A stretch of 48,127 nucleotides of DNA from NCBI GenBank assembly GCA_949282215.1, contig CASDPF010000023.1, positions 1 through 48,127 on the forward strand. The letters are read 5' to 3'. The notes under the pieces are model-generated. The model saw only the letters and a program-made list of their open reading frames with translations. It ran no database searches and had not been told where the DNA came from. The translations under genes and the position numbers were made by a program. The stretch comes from an uncultured bacterium (GTDB taxonomy: Bacteria > Cyanobacteriota > Vampirovibrionia > Gastranaerophilales > Gastranaerophilaceae). Below, piece after piece: positions 17,456 to 24,842 of the stretch (positions within the stretch are counted from its first letter, which is position 1; the number at the start of each line of letters is the position of its first letter).

Positions 17456-18790
17456 TCACTTGCCGATACAAAAATGGCTGAAAATATTTTCTAGGATTTC
17501 ATCTGTAATTACTTCCCCTGTAATTTCATCAAGGAATAGCAGTGCAGATTTTAGGTCAATAGAAATTAAATCCTGTAATTCTCCGATTTTAGCGGCATTT
17601 AAAGCTTGGGTGAGACTTTCTTTGCATTTTACAAGACAATCCTGTTGTCGTTTATTTGTAATAAATTCCGTATCTTCAGATGAAAAATTATAAACTATTT
17701 CTTTTATTTTTTCTTTTAATTCTTCAATTCCCTTATCTGTTTGGACTGAAATATTAATCGCATTATCTATAGGTTTTTCAATCAGGTCGCATTTGTTAGC
17801 AACAATGAGATGGTTTTTATTTTCAATTAAATTAAGAATAGCTTTGTCTTCTTCGTTCATCCCTCTGCTTGCATCATAAATAAACAGTACCAAATCCGCT
17901 TCATCAGCCGATTGTTTTGAATATTCAATTCCTATTTCTTCGACTTTTCCAACCTCTTCATTATCACGAATGCCTGCCGTATCAATAAGAGTAATTGCAA
18001 CATCCCAGTCAAGATTTTCTTTTATAACATCTCTTGTTGTGCCTGCAATATCTGTGACGATTGCTCTTTCGACATTCAGTAATTTATTAAATAATGACGA
18101 TTTTCCGACATTCGGTTTTCCGACAATGGCAATTTTTACTCCTTGACGCAGGATATCAGAGGATTTTGCGTAGGATAAAATCTTATTAATTTCTTTAAGT
18201 GAATGTTCAAAACTTTCTATCAGGTATGAATATTCAGGTTCTGCAACATCTTCAGGAAAGTCTATGCCGGCAATTATTTTCGATAAAACTTCAAAAATTT
18301 CTTTTTTTATTTCTCCAATTTTTTCGCCTAAAACTCCTGAGAGATTTTTAGCAGATTGAATTGCAAAATTTCTGGTTTTTGCGTGAATTAAATCAGCTAC
18401 TGCTTCAGCTTGAGAGAGATCCATTTTTTTATTTAAGAAAGCTCTTTTGGTAAACTCCCCTCTTTCAGCTGTTCTTGCACCATTTTTAAGAATAAGGTCA
18501 AGAATATTTCTTACAACATTAATTCCGCCGTGGCAGTGAACTTCAATAACATCTTCTCCTGTGTAGCTGTGCGGATTTCTGAACGGAAGCACTATAACTT
18601 CATCAATTTTTTTTCCGTTATCTTGAATCCAGCCGTGAGCGATTTTTCCTGCTTCAAGGTTTTTTTTAGAAAAAATTTTTTTAATTATATCAAATGCTGT
18701 ATCGCCTGAAATTCTAATTACGCCGACACCACCAGTACCTAGAGGGGTTGCAATTGCAGCTATTGTATCAAATTCCTGTATAATATTCAT
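17456..18790 (-). CDS. mnmE: tRNA modification GTPase MnmE
   Basis: 444 aa from MNIIQEFDTIAAIATPLG, the family start. N-terminal formyl-THF-binding domain, GTPase (GKPNVGKSSLFN, DTAGIRD, NKCD) inside a helical domain, and the C-terminal CIGK with the conserved Cys. With MnmG it makes cmnm5-type wobble uridines. The frame is open 20 codons further, but that stretch is the upstream gene's terminator. No Shine-Dalgarno; TGC-TATAAT ends 6 nt before the ATG. Confidence 0.97.
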   Translation of the reverse strand: MNIIQEFDTIAAIATPLGTGGVGVIRISGDTAFDIIKKIFSKKNLEAGKIAHGWIQDNGKKIDEVIVLPFRNPHSYTGEDVIEVHCHGGINVVRNILDLILKNGARTAERGEFTKRAFLNKKMDLSQAEAVADLIHAKTRNFAIQSAKNLSGVLGEKIGEIKKEIFEVLSKIIAGIDFPEDVAEPEYSYLIESFEHSLKEINKILSYAKSSDILRQGVKIAIVGKPNVGKSSLFNKLLNVERAIVTDIAGTTRDVIKENLDWDVAITLIDTAGIRDNEEVGKVEEIGIEYSKQSADEADLVLFIYDASRGMNEEDKAILNLIENKNHLIVANKCDLIEKPIDNAINISVQTDKGIEELKEKIKEIVYNFSSEDTEFITNKRQQDCLVKCKESLTQALNAAKIGELQDLISIDLKSALLFLDEITGEVITDEILENIFSHFCIGK

Positions 18791-18796
18791 AGCTTT

Positions 18797-18805
18797 ATTA
18801 TAGCA
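18797..18805 (-). promoter_or_regulatory. leaderless extended -10 promoter of mnmE
   Basis: Minus strand TGC-TATAAT with a perfect hexamer, exactly 6 nt before the ATG. No -35 match at 17 bp, as for der. Confidence 0.65.
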
Positions 18806-18815
18806 CAGAGGAAAA

Positions 18816-18844
18816 AAAACGGGTTTTACAATAAAACCCGTTTT
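18816..18844 (-). terminator. strong intrinsic terminator of the 217-aa gene
   Basis: 13-bp perfect stem (arms from AAAACGGGTTTTA) with a 3-nt loop, followed on the minus strand by a run of T (A8 on the plus strand overlaps the arm). It separates the 217-aa gene from mnmE. Confidence 0.93.
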
Positions 18845-18860
18845 GTACAAATTTTGTATT

Positions 18861-19514
18861 TTATTTTGATAAATAAAATGAAAGTAATTGTGTACCTAAT
18901 TGTGACATCAAATTAGAGCCTTCACTCCACCAATTTGTGCCTGATGAGTAGTTACCTGTATTATATGAAGTTCCGGCATTACTGTTTGATTGAGACATAT
19001 TACCGTAAGCCATCGCAGTTGAATTTATTCCGCTCACATAATCATCAAGAAAACTCATATAGTTATATCTTCTTGATAATTCATCATTAACTAAGTCATT
19101 TTGCATAATTACTAAATCTTGTCCAAGTGAACTGATAGCATCAGCTCTGTTTGTTTCTATTGAATTAAGACTGTTTAGGAATGACGAGTTATCAAGGTTG
19201 CCGAAGCGTTTTGCAATATCGTTTTTAGTATCTTCAATCATTGGTTTGTAAATGTCGTTAATGGCTTTTGTACCTTTTTGAGCATAAGCTTCAAGTTGTT
19301 GGTTAATACTTTTTCTTGTATCTGCATCAAAAACATTCAGGCTTGACAAATTATCGGCAAAAGATTTTTGTGCATAGTCATAAGCTCTTTTTTCATCATC
19401 AGACATAAGGTAATTTGTAACAACATTATCTCCATATTTAGAGGTAGTTGCTTTTGTTTGACCATTTATTTGAACTGTACCCGATGAATATTTCGGTTTA
19501 GAATTTTTTCCCAT
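18861..19514 (-). CDS. unknown Ser/Asn-rich helical protein
   Basis: 217 aa from the ATG preceded by AAAGGA; an ATG 15 nt upstream has none. Residues 35-145 are helical and polar (LMSDDEKRAYDYAQKSFADN..., KSINQQLEAYAQKGTKAINDIY). The C-terminus is Gly/Ser/Asn/Tyr-rich, ending in the amphipathic segment LMSQLGTQLLSFYLSK. No signal peptide. I do not recognise a family. The ribosome site lies inside an inverted repeat (19516-19540), suggesting translational control. Confidence 0.8.
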   Translation of the reverse strand: MGKNSKPKYSSGTVQINGQTKATTSKYGDNVVTNYLMSDDEKRAYDYAQKSFADNLSSLNVFDADTRKSINQQLEAYAQKGTKAINDIYKPMIEDTKNDIAKRFGNLDNSSFLNSLNSIETNRADAISSLGQDLVIMQNDLVNDELSRRYNYMSFLDDYVSGINSTAMAYGNMSQSNSNAGTSYNTGNYSSGTNWWSEGSNLMSQLGTQLLSFYLSK

Positions 19515-19515
19515 T

Positions 19516-19540
19516 ATTGTTCCTTTCATATTGGAACAAT
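19516..19540. repeat. inverted repeat overlapping the ribosome-binding site of the 217-aa gene
   Basis: Perfect 8-bp arms ATTGTTCC / GGAACAAT around 9 nt. In the minus-strand mRNA the 3' arm (GGAACAAT) includes part of the AAAGGA site and ends 1 nt before the ATG, so a folded hairpin would hide it. It could equally be a protein-binding dyad. Confidence 0.55.
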
Positions 19541-19609
19541 ATCTAGTGTAGTAAGGCGTATGGATATAATATTATACCACGTGTTTAAAAAATTTGTCCA
19601 GAAACATTT

Positions 19610-20845
19610 TTATTTTTCTGTATCAAATTCGTAGATAATTTCTCTATCGTAAGTTTCGCCTTGTTTAAGTATTGGTTTTTCGTCAAAAGTGTTGATTGCA
19701 TTCGGATAGAATTGAGGTTCTATACAAAAAGCTGAGCGTTTTTCGTATTTTTTACCGTCTTTTCCAAGAGGTTGTTCAGGTTTTTCGAGGTGGTTTGCGG
19801 TGTAGAATTGAAATCCTGGGAGATTTGTAGAAACTTTTAATGTTATTCCGCTTTTTTCTGATTTGACTTTAGCAATTTTACGGATAGTTTTTCCGTCGTA
19901 ATCGTCTATACAATAGTTTTGGTCAAATCCTGAACCTATTTCAAGCTGTTTTGACTCCTGATGGATTACATCTTTGATTTTTTTAGCTTTTTTGAAATCA
20001 AAAGGGGTGCCTTTTACTGATGCCATTTCCCCTGTAGGGATTGCGATTTCGTTATTTACTGTATATCTTGACGAGTTCGGTAATTCTACTATATGGTCAA
20101 GTACGGCATTTTCTTCGGTGTTTTCTGCTCCATCAAGGTTAAAATATGTATGGTTTGTCATATTTATTAGAGTGTCTTTGTCAGATTCTGCGTGATATTT
20201 TATATGCAGTCTGTTCTCATTATCCAGCTGATATGTTACCGTTGCAGTTACATTACCGGGATGTCCGCCTTCCATATCTTTTTTCAGATATGTAAATTTT
20301 ACTCCGTCTTTTAAAATTTCTGCTTTCCAATTTTTGGTGTCAAAACCCTCAGAGCCTCCGTGAGAATGGGTTTTACCGTTATCTTTGTTGCATTCAAGTT
20401 TATATTCAGTATCATTAATTTTGAATGTGCCGTTATCAATTTTATTTGCACAAGGGCCTATTGTCCCGCCGGCATGGCCTACAGGTGATTTTTCATAAGG
20501 AGTTACACTTGCATAACCTTGAGTGATATCTTTTAGTTTTCCGTTTTTATCGGGAACTTTTATTGATGTGATTGTTGCACCAAATGTTGATAAATCAACG
20601 CTTAAGCCGTTTTTATTTGTGATTGTATAAAGCTCTGCCATCTCTCCTGTTTTTTCAATTTTTCCGAAAGATTGTTTCTCAATAATCATTCCTGAATAAT
20701 CTTTATCAATTTTTTGATTAACATTTTTTATGAATGTATCAGTTTGATTATTGGTATTTAAATTAGGTTGATTATGCTGAATATTATTATATACCGCAGG
20801 TTTTGGAATAGTAAATATAAAATGAGAATTAAAATCTATCGGCAT
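19610..20845 (-). CDS. galM: galactose mutarotase (aldose 1-epimerase) with N-terminal extension
   Basis: 411 aa; the ATG chosen has AAAGGAG 7 nt upstream, while an ATG 24 nt earlier has nothing. The mutarotase beta-sandwich runs from about residue 60: GATITSIKVPDKNG, then the catalytic-His region KTHSHGGSEGFD, NMTNHTYFNLDG, and the Glu base in FCIEPQFYPNAIN. Interconverts alpha and beta anomers of aldoses. The first 55 residues (AVYNNIQHNQPNLNTNN) are Asn/Gln-rich and not part of the enzyme, recalling the NF/NL motif of the 215-aa protein at 10565. Divergent from the TPR gene. Confidence 0.92.
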   Translation of the reverse strand: MPIDFNSHFIFTIPKPAVYNNIQHNQPNLNTNNQTDTFIKNVNQKIDKDYSGMIIEKQSFGKIEKTGEMAELYTITNKNGLSVDLSTFGATITSIKVPDKNGKLKDITQGYASVTPYEKSPVGHAGGTIGPCANKIDNGTFKINDTEYKLECNKDNGKTHSHGGSEGFDTKNWKAEILKDGVKFTYLKKDMEGGHPGNVTATVTYQLDNENRLHIKYHAESDKDTLINMTNHTYFNLDGAENTEENAVLDHIVELPNSSRYTVNNEIAIPTGEMASVKGTPFDFKKAKKIKDVIHQESKQLEIGSGFDQNYCIDDYDGKTIRKIAKVKSEKSGITLKVSTNLPGFQFYTANHLEKPEQPLGKDGKKYEKRSAFCIEPQFYPNAINTFDEKPILKQGETYDREIIYEFDTEK

Positions 20846-20913
20846 TCCTAACTCCTTTTTTAAGACCATTATAATAAAAAAAGAACATAGAAAAAATTGC
20901 CCTAATCTTTTTA

Positions 20914-20922
20914 TGATATAAT
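20914..20922 (+). promoter_or_regulatory. leaderless extended -10 promoter of the TPR gene
   Basis: TGA-TATAAT, perfect hexamer, exactly 6 nt before the ATG at 20929. No Shine-Dalgarno is present. Confidence 0.65.
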
Positions 20923-20928
20923 GCAGTT

Positions 20929-22695
20929 ATGGAAGAATTGAATTTAAACGAAATTACGGAACTTGTAGCGGATAAAAAATATGAGGAAGCAAAAGAAAAG
21001 CTTTCTTGTATATCCAATAACGATGAAAATAATTTGGAAGCTCTTAAACTATTGGGCTTATGTAATATTAATCTGGAAAATTACAAAGATGCACAAAGTA
21101 ATTATGAAACTATCGTAAAGTATTTTCCTGAAGATGCCACCAGTTGGTTTTATTTAGCCTGCTGCTATGATTATCAGGAAGATTATATTCATGCGACTGC
21201 CGCTTATGAAGAAGTTATAAAACTCAGAGAAGACTATACTGAGGCTTATAAGTGTCTTTGCGTAATTTACGTTAAACAACACAATGAAGATAAGGCTATT
21301 GAATTAGGTAAAAAAATTCTTGAAAAAGTCCAAGATGATTATACTCTTTTCTATATTGTAGGTACGGCGTATATGTCGACAAAACGTTTTGAAGAAAGTG
21401 TTTATTATCTGGAAAAGGCCCTTGAATTAAAACCGGATCACGCACAGTTATATAACAATCTTGGAACTTCTTATATTACTATCGGAAACCTTGATAAGGC
21501 TATTGAAAACTTCCATAAAGCAACTGAACTCGATCCTGATAATGCAATAACTTATTTCAATATCGGTTCAATTTTGCAAATGAAAAATGACCATAAAAAA
21601 GCTTGTGAATATTTTGAAAAGGCTTACAGCTTGGAAGAAAATGACAGTTTTCTAACCGCTCTTGCACTATCTGAAGTGAAACTTGAGGATTGGAATAATG
21701 CAATTAAACATTACAAAACTCTTATTACTCATCATCCTGAAAAACAGACTTATCAATACAATTTGGCTTGTTGTTTTGAGGCAAAAGGTGAATATGCTTA
21801 TGCAATAGGAATTTTGGTTAAACTTGTTGCACTAAATCCAAAATCGACTTCAATGTCTAAAAAGCTGGCAAATCTTTTCCTCAAAATTAATAAACCAATT
21901 CAGGCAAAAGAAATTTATGAAAGAATAATTATTCAAGGCAGTGTTTCGTTTGAGACATACTATGAGTTTGCCAATATATGTATGCTTACGGATGATACCG
22001 ATAAAGCTGAAAAAATTCTTAAAAAAGTCGTTGAATTGAAACCTGAACACGCTCAGGCTCATAAGGATTTGGGTGTAATTTATTTGACAAGAAAATTATT
22101 TGACTACGCAAAAGACGAGTTTGATAAAGCTCTTGAGTACGCACCGAATAATGGTGAAATTTTGTATGAATATGCAAACTATCTTCATGCGACAACTGAG
22201 TTTAAGCAGGCAGATGAATATTATCAAAAAGCATTGGAAGTTATGCCTGATAACGGTGATATTTTAGCTTTTTCAGCTTTGAATAAAATGCATACGGGGG
22301 ACTTGGAAAAAGCCCGTGAACAGATTGATTTAGCAATAGGTAAAAAAGTTCAAAGCGGATTTTTGTTATTTATCGCAGGTAAAATTCGTTACTTGTTGAA
22401 AGATTATGAAGATGCTAAAAGATTTTTAATCAAATCATTTGAGCTTGAACGCAATCCTGAAGTTAAAAATCTTTTAGGCTTATGCTATTTTGAGCTTGGT
22501 GATTATAATCAAGCAAAAAATATTTTTCAAAATATATTGGAAGGAAAACCTCTAAATCCTTACGTAATGCTGAGTATTGCTAAGTGTGATGCAAAACTCG
22601 GTGATACTGATGGAGCACTTGAGGTTTTAGAAAAAATAACAGAAAATTTCCCTGATAATGAAGAAGCACACGAATTGATAAGAGAGTTATCGTAA
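20929..22695 (+). CDS. large tetratricopeptide-repeat protein
   Basis: 588 aa made of about 15 TPR units of 34 residues, for example AQLYNNLGTSYITIGNLDKAIENFHKATELDPDN, read here as one unit in two halves: AQLYNNLGTSYITIGN and LDKAIENFHKATELDPDN. No signal peptide or enzymatic domain, so a cytoplasmic scaffold. TPR proteins of this kind often assist pilus or secretion assembly. The G-tract pilin leader begins 20 bp after its stop with no promoter of its own, so the two may be cotranscribed. Confidence 0.93.
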   Translation: MEELNLNEITELVADKKYEEAKEKLSCISNNDENNLEALKLLGLCNINLENYKDAQSNYETIVKYFPEDATSWFYLACCYDYQEDYIHATAAYEEVIKLREDYTEAYKCLCVIYVKQHNEDKAIELGKKILEKVQDDYTLFYIVGTAYMSTKRFEESVYYLEKALELKPDHAQLYNNLGTSYITIGNLDKAIENFHKATELDPDNAITYFNIGSILQMKNDHKKACEYFEKAYSLEENDSFLTALALSEVKLEDWNNAIKHYKTLITHHPEKQTYQYNLACCFEAKGEYAYAIGILVKLVALNPKSTSMSKKLANLFLKINKPIQAKEIYERIIIQGSVSFETYYEFANICMLTDDTDKAEKILKKVVELKPEHAQAHKDLGVIYLTRKLFDYAKDEFDKALEYAPNNGEILYEYANYLHATTEFKQADEYYQKALEVMPDNGDILAFSALNKMHTGDLEKAREQIDLAIGKKVQSGFLLFIAGKIRYLLKDYEDAKRFLIKSFELERNPEVKNLLGLCYFELGDYNQAKNIFQNILEGKPLNPYVMLSIAKCDAKLGDTDGALEVLEKITENFPDNEEAHELIRELS

Positions 22696-22902
22696 GTATT
22701 TCGAAAGGAGGATGTATGCAAAATACAGTTATAACGTGTATTTCGGGGGGGGGGGCAGCCGTATTGTAGCTCGGGAGAGCTTTTTGGATTAGTTCCTCCA
22801 AATAAAAGATACTGCAATATAAGCCGTGCCAAAAGACACGGTAATTTGTCGTGCGAAATTTTTGAAAAACGAATAATAAAAATATAAGCAAACGGAGGAT
22901 TT
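22696..22902 (+). promoter_or_regulatory. pilin leader copy 1: short ORF with a G11 tract, hairpin and anti-Shine-Dalgarno
   Basis: Ordered elements shared with copy 2: strong ribosome site AAAGGAGG (GGAGG at 22707-22711); short ORF MQ...ISGGG (22716-22769); G11 tract (22745-22755); TCCTCC (22794-22799), which can pair with either GGAGG; hairpin CCGTG/CACGG (22824-22828, 22837-22841) inside the conserved block AAGCCGTGCCAAAAGACACG; conserved AAATTTTTGAAAAA; and the pilin ribosome site GGAGG (22894-22898). No -35/-10 pair is apparent here. I cannot match it to a known riboswitch class. Confidence 0.7.
22716..22769 (+). CDS. 17-residue leader ORF with poly-G tract (copy 1)
   Basis: MQNTVITCISGGGAAVL then TAG, with GGAGG 4 nt upstream. 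The 11 G encode the end of Ser, three Gly and the start of Ala. With one G fewer the same ORF would run about 39 codons further, through ...ISRAKRHGN..., to a TAA at the pilin start. The copy-2 leader behaves the same way. Whether it is translated is unproven; the ribosome site and conserved MQ-x-x-x-I-x-x-ISGGG support it. Confidence 0.5.
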   Translation: MQNTVITCISGGGAAVL

Positions 22903-23642
22903 ATGAAAAAGAGAAATGCTTTTACCTTAGCAGAAGTCCTAATTACATTAGGAATAATCGGAGTAGTAGCGGCTCTTACTCTGCCAGCGATAGTTCAAAA
23001 AAATTATGAAAAAGAAACGGTAGCAAGAGTAAAAAAAGCCTATCCTATTCAATTTTACAGCAGGCATACTTAATGGCATCTCAAAAAGACGGAACTCCAG
23101 ATGAGTGGGGAGCAACAGGCATGTATGAAGAGAGCAGTCATATTTTTCTGGCAAACAAATTTGCACCCTATATAAAAATAACGACGAATTGTGTTGGTAT
23201 GAGTAATGCGGATGTTAAAAAGAATTGTACTAATGTATATTATAATACAACAGAGTTCGCAAGCTATAAAATAGCAGATGGGACAACATTCATTTTTAGA
23301 ATATTTGATGGAAATTGTAATAGCCAATATGGTCCAATAATGCAGTTAAAACATGTATGTGGAAGTATACTTATAGACACAAATGCTACAGGAAAACCTA
23401 ATATAATAGGAAAAGATATATTTGCTTTTTATATTACAAAATCAGGAATATATCCTCAAGGAACAGAGTTTGATAGATTATCAATGAAAAATTATTGCAC
23501 ATCATCAAGGATATGGGGACAAAATTATAATGGCTACCGTAATGGTGGATCTTGTACCGCATGGGTATTGTATAATGAGAATATGGACTACTTGCGATGT
23601 GAATTGGATTGGGAAAGCGGTAAAACATCTTGTAAAAAATAA
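22903..23642 (+). pseudogene. type IV pilin-like protein gene, frameshifted by a 5-bp tandem duplication
   Basis: The 5' part encodes MKKRNAFTLAEVLITLGIIG, a class III prepilin signal with Ala at -1 of the cleavage site. After residue 47 the frame breaks at CCTATCCTAT (23039-23048); the paralogue at 35872 has a single unit. The shifted frame stops at 23071-23073. The correct frame then stays open for 189 codons to 23642 and aligns with the paralogue without gaps (MASQKDGTPDEWGATGMYE...). The stop and an in-frame ATG overlap as TAATG, so a headless C-terminal part could be made by reinitiation. Loss of one CCTAT would restore the gene, so this may be a recent or reversible OFF allele. Confidence 0.85.
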
Positions 23643-23651
23643 TAATAAAAA

Positions 23652-23671
23652 AGGCGGTGTTGCCATCGCCT
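23652..23671 (-). terminator. candidate terminator for the GGDEF gene
   Basis: AGGCG/CGCCT stem with extra internal pairs, followed on the minus strand by six T. On the plus strand no T-run follows, so it fits the minus-strand GGDEF gene better than the pilin. Confidence 0.5.
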
Positions 23672-23716
23672 AAAATAACCAGATTTTTACACTATGTAAG
23701 TGTTCAGAAAGGAAGG

Positions 23717-23738
23717 GCGGACGATGTCCGCTTTTTTA
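23717..23738 (+). terminator. terminator of the pilin copy-1 transcript
   Basis: GCGGAC-GAT-GTCCGC, 6-bp GC-rich stem with a 3-nt loop, followed by seven T. Lies 75 bp after the pilin stop. Confidence 0.85.
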
Positions 23739-23744
23739 TAGCTT

Positions 23745-23764
23745 ACGATTTTTTAAAAAATCGT
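23745..23764. repeat. 20-bp perfect palindrome
   Basis: Arms ACGATTTTTT / AAAAAATCGT with no spacer, between convergent pilin and GGDEF genes. It could add to termination; no other role is apparent. The remaining bases to 23835 hold only a weak CCGCA/TGCGG hairpin. Confidence 0.6.
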
Positions 23765-23835
23765 TTTAGCTTCGTTATAAGTTGCTTCACTGAAAAACAA
23801 CTCAGCAATTTTCCGCAATGATGCGGGATTATTGT

Positions 23836-24708
23836 CTAGTCTCCCAAGTTAATTTGAGAGAATTGAACGATTTTATTTTTTCCGCGTTTTTTTGCATTAT
23901 ATAATGCATGTTCAGCATAGCGGATTATTGTATTTACATCCTCATCTACGTTTTCAAGACAAGGATATGATGAAATACCGCCTGAAATTGTAATAGGATG
24001 TCTTTCTTCTTCACCTGCAGGAATAAATTCCATCTTTTCAATATCACGTCTGAAACGTTCTGCAAAAAGGAATGCATTTTCTTCAGATGTGTTCGGAAGG
24101 ATTAGAAGAAATTCTTCATCACCATATCTTGTTAAAATATCTTCTTTTCTGATAAGCTGTTTAAGCTTGTCAGCGATAGAACGAAGCAATACATCGCCCC
24201 ATTCATAACCGTAGATATCATTGACAACTTTGAAGAAATCGAGGTCAAATAACAGGCAAGAAAGTTTTGTACCATAACGTTTTGCACGTGAAATTTCCTG
24301 CTCAAGACGTTCTTGCAAGTATTTTCTGTTATGCAAACCCGTGAGTTCATCTGTTGTTGATACTTGGAGTAATTTATCTCTTAGTTCTTTAATTTTTAAT
24401 AAAGCTTTTGCTCTGATTAAAAGCTCGTCATTATCTACAGGAGTTTTAATCAAATCATAAGTTACTGCACGAACAGTCGTTCCCTTAAATATTTCTCCAA
24501 CAAACAATACAGGAGCTTTGAATTTTGTTACCATCAGTACATCTTTGATATTTGGTACATCTTCTACGATAATCAAACCGGGATTTAAGGTTTCATATTC
24601 TCTTAATTTTTCGGCATCTTCAATTCTTACGTTAACGTCATCAAGCTTAGCAAGCACATCTGCAAGACCTGAAACTTGTTTACTTGTATATACAATAATA
24701 TTTTTCAT
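23836..24708 (-). CDS. receiver-like plus GGDEF-domain protein with altered active site
   Basis: 290 aa from MKNIIVYTSKQ, with GAGGG about 9 nt upstream. Residues 1-115 look like a degenerate response-regulator receiver (LIIVEDVPNIKDVLMVT...FKAPVLFVG; no clear phospho-Asp). A helical linker (LLIRAKALLKIKELRDKLLQ) leads to GGDEF: TDELTGLHNRKYLQ, FDLDFFKVVND and signature RYGDEEF, where the second Gly of GGEEF is Asp. The RKED inhibitory site sits exactly five residues before the signature. It may be a weak cyclase or a c-di-GMP/GTP-binding effector. It converges on the pilin copy 1 gene. Confidence 0.9.
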   Translation of the reverse strand: MKNIIVYTSKQVSGLADVLAKLDDVNVRIEDAEKLREYETLNPGLIIVEDVPNIKDVLMVTKFKAPVLFVGEIFKGTTVRAVTYDLIKTPVDNDELLIRAKALLKIKELRDKLLQVSTTDELTGLHNRKYLQERLEQEISRAKRYGTKLSCLLFDLDFFKVVNDIYGYEWGDVLLRSIADKLKQLIRKEDILTRYGDEEFLLILPNTSEENAFLFAERFRRDIEKMEFIPAGEEERHPITISGGISSYPCLENVDEDVNTIIRYAEHALYNAKKRGKNKIVQFSQINLGD

Positions 24709-24842
24709 GTCAAACCCTCTCTTAGCAAGAAGTGTAGCATATTGAATGTTCCAACGCAATTTGTAAAGATATTTTAATAAATTGAGGAAAGTTTAAAGTT
24801 AAAACACTAAAAATACGTATATTATATTGTGAAAGGTTAGAA

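Noticed and set aside
18791-18850. 20-codon upstream extension of MnmE
   Set aside because: It covers the terminator of the preceding gene; MNIIQEFDTIAAIATPLG is the standard N-terminus.
22820-22860. Pilin leader as a c-di-GMP, cobalamin or other known riboswitch
   Set aside because: I could not match the conserved core of any class I know. I kept it as an unclassified leader rather than name one.
22560-22891. Minus-strand frames of 90 and 103 aa across the G tract
   Set aside because: They lie opposite the TPR gene and pilin leader, have poly-Pro from the G tract, no ribosome site and no conservation in copy 2.
23070-23327. Cys-rich minus-strand frames opposite both pilin genes (also 35945-36279)
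   Set aside because: They are mirror images of conserved pilin codons; the apparent conservation comes from the sense strand.
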